Assembly (NCBI GenBank): GCA_019417795.1
Contig: DXUR01000203.1
Coordinates: 1 to 5,602, forward strand
DNA: 5,602 nucleotides
Source: Clostridiales bacterium
Lineage (GTDB): Bacteria > Bacillota_A > Clostridia > Oscillospirales > Oscillospiraceae
Reading direction: 5' to 3'
The notes beneath the pieces were generated by a model. It saw nothing but the letters and a program-made list of their open reading frames with translations. It was not told where the DNA came from and did no database searches. Of this stretch, positions 1 to 5,602 are shown in pieces; the first letter of the stretch is position 1, and the number at the start of each line of letters is the position of its first letter. A program made the translations under genes and the position numbers.

Positions 1-557
1 CCTGGGTCAGCGTGGTGGTGTATGGCCTGGTGTCCTGCTGGATGTATGTCATCGGCATGGGCGCGGCGATCTTTACCGGGGAGTATGACATTGCCGTTAT
101 CATGGTGAAGGCCGGTCTCGGCATTGCCGCGCTGGTGATCCTGGTGTTCTCCACCGTCACCACCACCTTCCTGGATGCCTGGTCCGCCGGTATTTCCGCC
201 GAGTCCCTCTCCAAGAAGCTGAACGGGAAAAAGACCGCCATTGCGGTGACGGTCATCGGCGCTGCGGGGGCCATTCTGTTCCCCATGGATGATATCACCG
301 GCTTCCTGTATCTGATCGGCTCTGTGTTTGCACCCATGATCGCGGTGCAGATCGCGGATCATTTCCTTCTCAAGCGGGATCGCTTTGCTGTGGCGGCGGA
401 CAGCCGGAATCTGGTGATCTGGCTGGTGGGCTTCATCGCCTACCGCTGGCTCATGGGCGTGGACACCCCGGTGGGCTACACTCTGCCGGATATGGTCCTG
501 ACCGTTCTCCTGTGCGTCCTTGCGGAAAAGCTGTGCGCCGGCATGAAGAACGGCTGA
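1..557 (+). CDS. cytX: CytX-type NCS1 transporter, C-terminal part (putative hydroxymethylpyrimidine permease)
   Basis: Integral membrane protein of the nucleobase:cation symporter-1 (NCS1) family. The CytX subgroup is thought to import hydroxymethylpyrimidine or a related thiamine precursor; substrate is inferred from the subgroup, not shown here. The 5' end is cut off: reading is open from nt 3, and about 184 residues are visible of a family length near 400. About five or six hydrophobic segments are seen, for example VVVYGLVSCWMYVIGMGAA, LGIAALVILVFSTVTTTF, FLYLIGSVFAPMIAVQIA, NLVIWLVGFIAYRWLMG and DMVLTVLLCVLAEKL. The stretches STVTTTFLDAWSAG and FLYLIGSVFAPMIA, and the late IAYRWLMGVDTPVGYTLP, match what I remember of CytX rather than CodB. 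The protein ends with a short cytoplasmic-type tail (AGMKNG) and TGA. A hairpin terminator follows 23 nt later, so it is the last gene of its unit. CytX genes are often under a TPP riboswitch, but the upstream region is outside the window. Confidence 0.87.
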   Translation, partial: WVSVVVYGLVSCWMYVIGMGAAIFTGEYDIAVIMVKAGLGIAALVILVFSTVTTTFLDAWSAGISAESLSKKLNGKKTAIAVTVIGAAGAILFPMDDITGFLYLIGSVFAPMIAVQIADHFLLKRDRFAVAADSRNLVIWLVGFIAYRWLMGVDTPVGYTLPDMVLTVLLCVLAEKLCAGMKNG

Positions 558-580
558 TCGGCTGACCGAACAATAAATGA

Positions 581-614
581 CCGGCGGATACGTGTATGCG
601 TATCCGCCGGTTTT
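581..614 (+). terminator. Rho-independent terminator after cytX
   Basis: A perfect 12-bp inverted repeat, CCGGCGGATACG (581-592) and CGTATCCGCCGG (599-610), encloses a 6-nt loop (TGTATG) and is followed directly by TTTT (611-614). The U-tract is short, but the stem is very stable and lies 23 nt after the cytX stop codon. It separates cytX from the promoter of the next gene. Confidence 0.88.
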
Positions 615-641
615 GCTGTGTGTGATTTGTAGGTTTTTCCC

Positions 642-670
642 TTGCCCTCCGGCCGGTTCCGTGGTACACT
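642..670 (+). promoter_or_regulatory. Sigma-A type promoter with extended -10 for the DUF4317 gene
   Basis: A -35-like TTGCCC (642-647) and a -10 TACACT (665-670) are separated by exactly 17 nt, and a TG dinucleotide one base upstream of the -10 (662-663, TGGTACACT) gives an extended -10. The predicted start of transcription is near 677, leaving a leader of about 34 nt before the ATG at 711. It lies just after the cytX terminator, which fits an independent transcription unit. This is a sequence match only. Confidence 0.75.
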
Positions 671-694
671 TTCTTCCTGTACGAGCATTGACCG

Positions 695-705
695 AAGGGA
701 AAGGA
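695..705 (+). promoter_or_regulatory. Ribosome binding site deciding the DUF4317 start
   Basis: The purine-rich stretch AAGGGAAAGGA ends 5 nt before the ATG at 711. It supports that ATG over the in-frame TTG at 642, which falls inside the promoter -35 and has no Shine-Dalgarno sequence suited to it. Confidence 0.75.
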
Positions 706-710
706 TAACC

Positions 711-1862
711 ATGAATCAAAAAGAACTCAACGAGATCCGTCGGCGCTTCAAGCTGGATAAAAACAGCATTTCCAAGATTTTTGGCTGCTATGTCAACAGC
801 AATAAGGAGATCATTTCCTGGATCGACGCCTCTATGGGCCTCATGCAGCAGGAGGAGCAGGAAATGTATCTGGGCCTTCTGAAAAAGGCCCTCTCCGGGG
901 CCTTGGGCAAAAATCTGGTGGATATCACGTTTTCCACGGCGCAGGTGGCGGACAGTGACGAGCATCGCCTGCTGCAGACCATGCGGCAGACAGAACTGAA
1001 GGACCCTGCCTCCCGGGAGAATTTCTGCCGTCGGCTGATCGACGCGCTGAACATGGGAGAGACCAACTACCTGATCCTGCTGGCTGCGGACACCTACGAT
1101 GTGCCCCACAAGAGCCGGGACGATGAATTTCAGGCGGACGCGGGGGACACGGTGTATCGCTACTTTGTCTGCGCCGTCTGCCCGGTAAAGGCCCCTACTC
1201 TGGAGCTGCGGTACGATCATGACCTGAACGAATTCCATCCCGGCTCCACCGGCCATATCGCGCTGGCCCCGGAGCTTGGCTTCCTGTACCCCGCCTTTGA
1301 CAGCCGCGCCGCCAACATCTATGACCTGCTGTTCTACGCCAAGAACCCGGCGGAGCTGCATCAGGAGGTCATTGACGCGCTGTTCCGGGTGGAGCCGCCC
1401 ATGTCTGCGGCAGAACAGAAAAACGTTTTTGATACGGCGCTGACGGAGGCGCTGGATGAGGCTTGCAGCTATGACGTGGTGCAGTCCGTCCATGAGCAGA
1501 TCCGGGCAAAGATCGAGGACCACAAGGAAAGCCACGATCCGGAGCCGCTGGAGCTGACGGTTTCCGACGTGGGCTGCATACTGGCCAACAGCGGCGTGGA
1601 CACCGAAAAGGTGGAAGCGTTCAAAGCAAACTGCGAAAAGCAGTACGGCGAAAACGCCGCACTGAATCCGGTGAATATCATCGAGAGCCGCAAGTTTCAG
1701 GTCACCACCCCAGAGGTGAAGATCTCCATCGCCCCGGAAAACAGCTATCTCATCGAGACCCGGATCATCGACGGCCGCAAGTATCTCCTGATCCCCGCCG
1801 ATGACGGCGTGGAGGTCAACGGCATCGGCGTGAACATCGCCGCCGACCAGCCGCAGGAATAA
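711..1862 (+). CDS. DUF4317 family protein, function unknown
   Basis: Complete 383-residue protein starting MNQKELNEIRRRFKLDKNSI. The opening (a short charged helix, then ISKIFGCYVNSNKEII), the ALGKNLVDI segment near 64-72, the VCAVCPVK motif (153-160) and FLYPAFDSRAANIYDLLFYA (191-210) agree with my memory of the DUF4317 family, known mainly from Clostridia. No enzymatic motif, signal peptide or membrane segment is visible, so it is probably a soluble cytoplasmic protein. Residues about 215-320 are charged and likely helical; the C-terminus (about 330-376) looks beta-rich. The start is chosen because a promoter overlaps the longer reading frame, an RBS precedes this ATG, and the family begins here. 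The gene is monocistronic: its own promoter lies upstream and a terminator hairpin begins 26 nt after its TAA. Codon use and base composition resemble the neighbours. Family assignment is firm; its role is not known to me. Confidence 0.88.
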   Translation: MNQKELNEIRRRFKLDKNSISKIFGCYVNSNKEIISWIDASMGLMQQEEQEMYLGLLKKALSGALGKNLVDITFSTAQVADSDEHRLLQTMRQTELKDPASRENFCRRLIDALNMGETNYLILLAADTYDVPHKSRDDEFQADAGDTVYRYFVCAVCPVKAPTLELRYDHDLNEFHPGSTGHIALAPELGFLYPAFDSRAANIYDLLFYAKNPAELHQEVIDALFRVEPPMSAAEQKNVFDTALTEALDEACSYDVVQSVHEQIRAKIEDHKESHDPEPLELTVSDVGCILANSGVDTEKVEAFKANCEKQYGENAALNPVNIIESRKFQVTTPEVKISIAPENSYLIETRIIDGRKYLLIPADDGVEVNGIGVNIAADQPQE

Positions 1863-1888
1863 GCGCAGAGCCTTTCCTACATGATAAA

Positions 1889-1924
1889 AGCCCCGCCGGA
1901 TTCCTTTTGGAATCCGGCGGGGCT
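1889..1924. terminator. Bidirectional hairpin terminator between convergent units
   Basis: A perfect 16-bp inverted repeat, AGCCCCGCCGGATTCC (1889-1904) and GGAATCCGGCGGGGCT (1909-1924), has a TTTT loop. On the plus strand the stem is followed by GTATTTATT; on the minus strand the exit reads TTTATCAT after a stem-final T. It lies 26 nt after the DUF4317 stop and 36 nt after the stop of the minus-strand FAD gene, so it can end both transcripts. The minus-strand tail looks slightly better. Confidence 0.9.
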
Positions 1925-1960
1925 GTATTTATTCGGAACATATTACGGGCGGAAGGGAAC

Positions 1961-3358
1961 TCAGCCCTCCTCCGCGATCTTGCGGCCCATGAGGACACCC
2001 ATGACGGAGGCCATCATCAAGCCACGGGTCCAGCCGGAGCTGTCGCCCAGACAGTGAAGGCCCTGAAGGCTGGTGTTGAAATCCGTGTCCATCTTCACCC
2101 GGTTGGAGTAGAACTTCAGCTCGGGGGAATACAGCAGGGTCTCGTAGGCGGCGAAGCCGGGCACCACATAATCCATGGCCTGAATGAAGTTGATGATGTT
2201 GGTCATGGCCCGGTAGGGCATGGCGGCGGTGATGTCGCCGGCCACGGCGTCCGGCAGAGTGGGGCGGATGTTGGACTGGGCCAGCTCCTTCTGCCAGGTG
2301 CGTTTGCCGTCCAGAATGTCACCGAAGCGCTGCACCAGGATCTGGCCGTTGGCCAGCATGTTGGTCAGCTCGCCCACCTTCTGGGCGTAGGCAATGGGCT
2401 GGTTGAAGGGCACGGAGAAGTTGTGGGAGCAGAGAATGGACAGGTTGGTGTTGTCGCTCTTCTTCTCCTTGTAGGAGTGGCCGTTGACCACCGCCAGGTT
2501 GTTGTCGTAGTTTTCCTGACTGACAAAGCCGCCGGGGTTTTGGCAGAAGGTACGGACCTTGTTCTTGAAGGGCCGGGGATAGCCTACCAGCTTGGACTCG
2601 TACAGGACCCGGTTTACGGTCTCCATGACCTCATTGCGGACCTCCACACGGACACCGATATCCACAGTGCCGGGGGCGTGAGCGATGTTGTGCTCGGCGC
2701 AGAGCTTTTCCAGCCAGTCGGCACCCCGGCGGCCGGTAGCGACCACGGTGTGCTTGGCGTAGATCTCCATGTCCACCTTGCCGTTGGACACGGAAACGCC
2801 CTTGCAGACGTCATTTTCCAGAATCAAGTTGCTGCACTCGTAGCCAAAGTACATCTCTACGCCGTGCTCCTGTAAATACTTCTCGATGGCGTAGTAGATA
2901 CCCTGAGCCTTTTCCGTGCCCATGTGGCGGATGGGGCAGTCCACCAGCTTTAAGCCTGCCTGAATGGCGTGCTTGCGGATCTCCTTGCGCTCCTCGTCAT
3001 TACCGAGACCCTCAATGTGCGCGTCCGCACCGAAATCCAGATAGATCTGGTCAGCGTAGTTGATGGTCTCCTGCGCCAGCTCCGGGGTGATGAGGGTGGG
3101 CAGATCGCCGCCCACTTCATAGCTGAGGGACAGCTTGCCGTCGGAAAAAGCGCCGGCACCGGAGAAGCCGGTGGTGATGTGGCAGTAGGGCTTGCAGTTG
3201 ACACACTTCTTCGTCTTGTCCTTGGGGCAGTGGCGGTTTTCTACCGCCTGGCCCTTTTCTACCATGATGATTTTCTGCTTGCTGCCCTTCTTGACCATTT
3301 CCAGGGCGGTGAAGATGCCGGCAGGGCCGGCGCCGATGATCACAACATCTGCGTTCAT
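1961..3358 (-). CDS. COG2509-type NAD(P)/FAD-dependent oxidoreductase
   Basis: Complete 465-residue flavoprotein, about the usual length of the uncharacterised FAD-dependent dehydrogenase group COG2509. The N-terminus carries the FAD Rossmann motif VVIIGAGPAGIF (G9, G11, G14), with the acidic end of the second strand at about E34. The family block ITTGFSGAGAFSDGKLS (61-77) follows a cysteine cluster (C44, C52, C55, C59; spacing CX7CX2CX3C). A second nucleotide-binding element, VVATGRRGADWL, lies at 205-216, and the C-terminal flavin-contact segment GLHCLGDSSGWTRGLMMA at 433-450, with D439 the likely ribityl ligand. No signal peptide or membrane helix is seen, so it is probably cytoplasmic. 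Substrate and physiological role are unknown; the cysteines could hold metal or an Fe-S cluster, which is inference. It starts at ATG behind a good AGGAG, 16 nt after the U32 gene, and is the last gene of that operon, ending before the shared hairpin. Confidence 0.88.
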   Translation of the reverse strand: MNADVVIIGAGPAGIFTALEMVKKGSKQKIIMVEKGQAVENRHCPKDKTKKCVNCKPYCHITTGFSGAGAFSDGKLSLSYEVGGDLPTLITPELAQETINYADQIYLDFGADAHIEGLGNDEERKEIRKHAIQAGLKLVDCPIRHMGTEKAQGIYYAIEKYLQEHGVEMYFGYECSNLILENDVCKGVSVSNGKVDMEIYAKHTVVATGRRGADWLEKLCAEHNIAHAPGTVDIGVRVEVRNEVMETVNRVLYESKLVGYPRPFKNKVRTFCQNPGGFVSQENYDNNLAVVNGHSYKEKKSDNTNLSILCSHNFSVPFNQPIAYAQKVGELTNMLANGQILVQRFGDILDGKRTWQKELAQSNIRPTLPDAVAGDITAAMPYRAMTNIINFIQAMDYVVPGFAAYETLLYSPELKFYSNRVKMDTDFNTSLQGLHCLGDSSGWTRGLMMASVMGVLMGRKIAEEG

Positions 3359-3362
3359 AATA

Positions 3363-3368
3363 TCTCCT
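3363..3368 (-). promoter_or_regulatory. Ribosome binding site of the FAD oxidoreductase gene
   Basis: On the minus strand AGGAGA ends 4 nt before the ATG at 3358. It lies entirely in the 16-nt gap after the U32 stop codon, which leaves no room for a promoter there, so the gene must depend on transcription from upstream or from within the U32 gene. Confidence 0.8.
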
Positions 3369-3374
3369 ATCTCT

Positions 3375-4607
3375 TTATTTGGCTGACAATTCTACCTGAT
3401 GGCGTACCAGAGTCATAGGCGGCACCGGATGGGGTAGCCTGAGCTTCAGCAGCATCTGGGGATTTCGGGGTTCTTCAATCACGGTTCCGGTCTCATCCCG
3501 CATTTCCGGGACCGTCATGGAAAAGGGCCGCAGGTCCGGCCCTACCAGCTCCACCGTGTCACCGGTGCGGAATTTGTTCCGCAGGGAAATGACGGCGTTG
3601 CCGTCGGGGTCGCATTCCGTGACCAGCGCCACCACCTGCCATTCCCGGATGTAGCGGGAATTTTCGTAGTACTGGCCGGGATAACCGTAGTAAAAGCCGG
3701 TGGCGTAGGGCCGGTGGCTGACGTGCTCCACCTCATCCCGCCACACCGGGTCGATGGGGCGGCCCGCGGCGGCGTCATCCAGACAGTGCCGGTAAGCGCC
3801 GGTGACGATGGCGGCATAATAGGCGGATTTGGCCCGGCCCTCGATCTTCAGACTGGACAGCCCAACATCCAGCAGGTCATCCAGATGGTCGATCATGCAC
3901 ATATCACGGGAATTCAGAATATAGCTGCCCTTTTCGTCCTCCTCAATGGGGAAATATTCGCCGGGGCGTTTTTCCTCCATCAGGGCGTAATGATAGCGGC
4001 AGGGCTGGGCGCAGGCACCGCGGCTGGCATCCCGGCCCGTCATATAATTGCTCAGCAGACACCGCCCGGAATAGCTGACGCACATGGCCCCGTGAACAAA
4101 GGCCTCGATCTCCAGCTCTGCCGGGGTGTTCTCCCGGATGGTCCGAATTTCTTCAAGGCTCAACTCCCGGGCTAAAATCACCCGGGAAGCGCCCAGATCA
4201 TACCAGGCGTTGGCAGTGACATAGTTGGAAATGCTGGCCTGAGTGGAGATGTGGCGCTGGCAGTTGGGGGCATATTTCCCCGCCAGCGTAAAGGCACCCA
4301 GGTCCGCCACGATCACCGCGTCCACACCGGCGTCATTCAGCCGTTCCAGATGCGCCGGCAGGCGGACGATCTCATCCCCCCGGGGCATGGTGTTGATGGT
4401 GCAGTGGACCCGTACATTGTGCGCATGGGCATAGGCTACCGCCGCCTTCAGCTCATCCGGGTCAAAGTTTCCGGCGAAGGCCCGCATACCGAAGTCGGTG
4501 CCCGCCAGATATACGGCGTCCGCGCCGTAGAGCACGGCCATTTTCAGCCGTTCCATATCTCCTGCCGGAGCCAGCAGCTCCGGCAGCTTTCTCTGTTTAT
4601 CCACCAT
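3375..4607 (-). CDS. trhP: U32 family protein, TrhP-like tRNA wobble-uridine hydroxylation protein
   Basis: Complete 410-residue protein of the 'peptidase U32' family. Members of the YegQ/YrrO branch (TrhP) are needed for prephenate-dependent hydroxylation of U34 to 5-hydroxyuridine in tRNA; protease activity is doubtful for this branch. The N-terminal barrel begins LPELLAPAGDMERLKMAVLY (8-27), followed by GADAVYLAG (28-36). The full U32 signature EAFVHGAMCVSYSGRCLLS is at 168-186. C176 and C183 with C199 and C203 (CX6C, then CX3C) form the likely Fe-S ligand set. SSLKIEGRAKSAYY (251-264) and TGFYYGYPGQYY (303-314) are also family features, and a small beta domain (about 320-405) closes the protein. 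Length fits B. subtilis TrhP2 (about 420) better than TrhP1 (about 310). The ATG overlaps the end of mltG by 11 nt, with GGGAG 8 nt upstream, so the two are probably translationally coupled. The precise function within U32 is inferred. Confidence 0.85.
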   Translation of the reverse strand: MVDKQRKLPELLAPAGDMERLKMAVLYGADAVYLAGTDFGMRAFAGNFDPDELKAAVAYAHAHNVRVHCTINTMPRGDEIVRLPAHLERLNDAGVDAVIVADLGAFTLAGKYAPNCQRHISTQASISNYVTANAWYDLGASRVILARELSLEEIRTIRENTPAELEIEAFVHGAMCVSYSGRCLLSNYMTGRDASRGACAQPCRYHYALMEEKRPGEYFPIEEDEKGSYILNSRDMCMIDHLDDLLDVGLSSLKIEGRAKSAYYAAIVTGAYRHCLDDAAAGRPIDPVWRDEVEHVSHRPYATGFYYGYPGQYYENSRYIREWQVVALVTECDPDGNAVISLRNKFRTGDTVELVGPDLRPFSMTVPEMRDETGTVIEEPRNPQMLLKLRLPHPVPPMTLVRHQVELSAK

Positions 4608-5602
4608 AGGAGCTGCTCCCTACAAAGGCATTGTGCTCAGACAGGGTCTTGGAGAAGTGATGCTTCCCGTCGGTGCCCAATGCGTAGTAATAATAATCCG
4701 TGTCATTGGGATCCATAGCCGCTTTCAGAGCCGCGCTGCCGGGGTTGGCAATGGCCGTAGGCGGCAGTCCCTTATGGAGATACAGGTTGTAGGGGGTATC
4801 GACCGCCTTGTCCGCGTTGGTGATGGCACCGGTGTGATCCGGCAGACCATAGAGCAGGGAAGCGTCGATCTGCAGCAGCCCTGCGGTCTCGCCGGGCTTT
4901 TGCAGACGGTTATAGATGACGGAGGCGATATCCCGCTGATCCGTACCGTCCGTCTCCTTTTCAATGAGGGAGGCGATGATGACCACGTCCTTCATGCTGT
5001 AACCCATGGATTTGGCCTTGGAGGAGGCGAACGCATCCTCGTCGATATGGTCGGCAAAGGCATCGATCAGCTTACCCAGAGCGTTCTTGGCGTTGTGATT
5101 CTTGTAGAACTCATAGGTGTCCGGGAACAGGTAGCCCTCCAGACGGCTGGGGTCTTCGGAATTGTTGTTGATGAAGCTGTAATCATACGTGGCGGTCCTG
5201 GCGGCCTCCAGCAGATTTTCTTCCGTATTGACGCCCTTTTCCGCCAACAGACGGATGGTCTGCCGCACGGTATAGCCCTCGGGGATGGTGACGGTGACAG
5301 TCTCCGCCGTCAGGTTGCCGGAGGAGTTGTGCATTCCCAGGATCAGCGCCCGGTAATCCATCTCCGTATTCAGCGTATAGGTACCGATGCCGATCTTTTT
5401 ATCGGCATGGGAGATCCCGGCGTAGAGCTTGAAAAACCACTTGTACTTGATGAGCCCCGCATCCTGGAGTTTATTCGCCACGGTGGATACGCTGTCCTCT
5501 GCCGTCACCTCCACCGAGGTCTCCCGCAGAGCACCCCGGTTGAAGGCACAGAAATCCGAGCCCAGCATCCAGCCCATACCCGCCAGAATGGCGGAAGCCA
5601 GC
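4597..5602 (-). CDS. mltG: MltG, endolytic murein transglycosylase (5' end outside window)
   Basis: Membrane-anchored lytic transglycosylase that cuts nascent peptidoglycan glycan strands near the inner membrane and so limits their length. Reading stays open to the window edge. The visible N-terminus, LASAILAGMGWMLGSDFCA, is the end of a membrane helix, so the methionine at 5577 lies within the helix and the true start is upstream, outside the window. Residues counted from that Met: a LysM-like region at about 21-115 (SVSTVANKLQDAGLI, then VTIPEGYTVRQTIRLLAEKG 96-115), RLEGYLFPDTYEFY (145-158), the catalytic motif IASLIEKET (201-209; E206 the likely acid), ASVIYNRL (218-225), LQIDASLLYGL (235-245) and TPYNLYLHKGLPPTAIANPG (261-280). 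The family ending YYYYALGTDGKHHFSKTLSEHN is at 295-316. All core elements are intact. It is the first visible gene of the operon and overlaps the U32 gene by 11 nt. Confidence 0.95.
   Translation of the reverse strand, partial: LASAILAGMGWMLGSDFCAFNRGALRETSVEVTAEDSVSTVANKLQDAGLIKYKWFFKLYAGISHADKKIGIGTYTLNTEMDYRALILGMHNSSGNLTAETVTVTIPEGYTVRQTIRLLAEKGVNTEENLLEAARTATYDYSFINNNSEDPSRLEGYLFPDTYEFYKNHNAKNALGKLIDAFADHIDEDAFASSKAKSMGYSMKDVVIIASLIEKETDGTDQRDIASVIYNRLQKPGETAGLLQIDASLLYGLPDHTGAITNADKAVDTPYNLYLHKGLPPTAIANPGSAALKAAMDPNDTDYYYYALGTDGKHHFSKTLSEHNAFVGSSSYGG
4608..4620 (-). promoter_or_regulatory. Ribosome binding site of the U32 gene inside mltG, possibly masked
   Basis: Minus-strand GGGAG (4616-4620) lies 8 nt before the ATG at 4607, inside the last codons of mltG. 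It is followed after CAG by CTCCT, so GGGAG/CTCCT could form a small 4-5 bp hairpin hiding the site until ribosomes finishing mltG open it. The site itself is clear; the masking is inference. Confidence 0.6.

Noticed and set aside
551..565. Direct repeat CGGCTGA twice, 8 nt apart, at the cytX stop codon
   Set aside because: Seven bases repeated once is within chance, and the second TGA is out of frame. No function is suggested.
642..710. TTG start extending the DUF4317 protein by 23 residues
   Set aside because: The extension overlaps the -35 and -10 elements, lacks a matching RBS, and the family homology begins at the ATG at 711.
451..712. Two short minus-strand open frames across the cytX end, terminator and promoter
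   Set aside because: They run through the cytX terminator hairpin and the DUF4317 promoter, are rich in R, S and P, and resemble no known protein.
581..1924. The two terminator hairpins as copies of one dispersed palindromic repeat
   Set aside because: They share only the short GC-rich core CCGGCGG; stem lengths, loops and flanks differ, so independent terminators explain them better.
1907..2875. 322-codon plus-strand open frame opposite the FAD oxidoreductase gene
   Set aside because: Its translation is dominated by G, V, H and L in a low-complexity pattern typical of antisense shadows of GC-rich genes, it begins inside the terminator hairpin, and the minus-strand frame encodes a clear, complete flavoprotein.
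3714..4718. Plus-strand open frames of about 150 codons opposite the U32 and mltG genes
   Set aside because: They are antisense to strongly recognised proteins with intact motifs, show no RBS that I can see, and resemble no family.

Overview
The window looks like a chromosomal segment of a fairly GC-rich, gut-type member of the Clostridia, most plausibly Oscillospiraceae/Ruminococcaceae or a close relative. The main reasons are the DUF4317 protein, a family I know chiefly from Clostridia, the Firmicutes-style mltG-to-U32 gene order, the AGGAG-type ribosome binding sites and the GC-rich codon use. The genus cannot be decided from the sequence.

Layout. From 1 to 557 (+) lies the C-terminal half of an NCS1-family transporter of the CytX type (thiamine-precursor pyrimidine uptake), closed by a 12-bp hairpin terminator at 581-614. 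A consensus-like extended -10 promoter (642-670) then drives a single-gene unit, a full-length DUF4317 protein of unknown function (711-1862, +). A 16-bp perfect hairpin at 1889-1924 sits between this gene and the convergent minus-strand genes, and probably terminates transcription from both sides. Genes cover the rest of the minus strand, in transcription order: mltG (endolytic murein transglycosylase, 5' end outside the window), a U32-family protein of the TrhP tRNA-hydroxylation type that overlaps mltG by 11 nt, and, 16 nt further on, a COG2509-type FAD-dependent oxidoreductase. The spacing indicates one operon ending at the shared hairpin.

How the genes fit together. The minus-strand operon joins cell-wall synthesis (MltG), probable wobble-uridine hydroxylation of tRNA (TrhP-like) and a redox flavoprotein of unknown substrate. 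The mltG/trhP association is also known from Bacillus subtilis (yrrL-yrrM-yrrN-yrrO). Here the methyltransferase gene (yrrM/trmR) is absent between them and only one U32 gene is present. The plus-strand genes appear to be separate transcription units.

I see no mobile element, CRISPR array, RNA gene or clear sign of horizontal transfer. No gene-free stretch exceeds 300 bases. The window is mostly ordinary core genome. The least understood parts are the DUF4317 gene and the cysteine-rich FAD protein.
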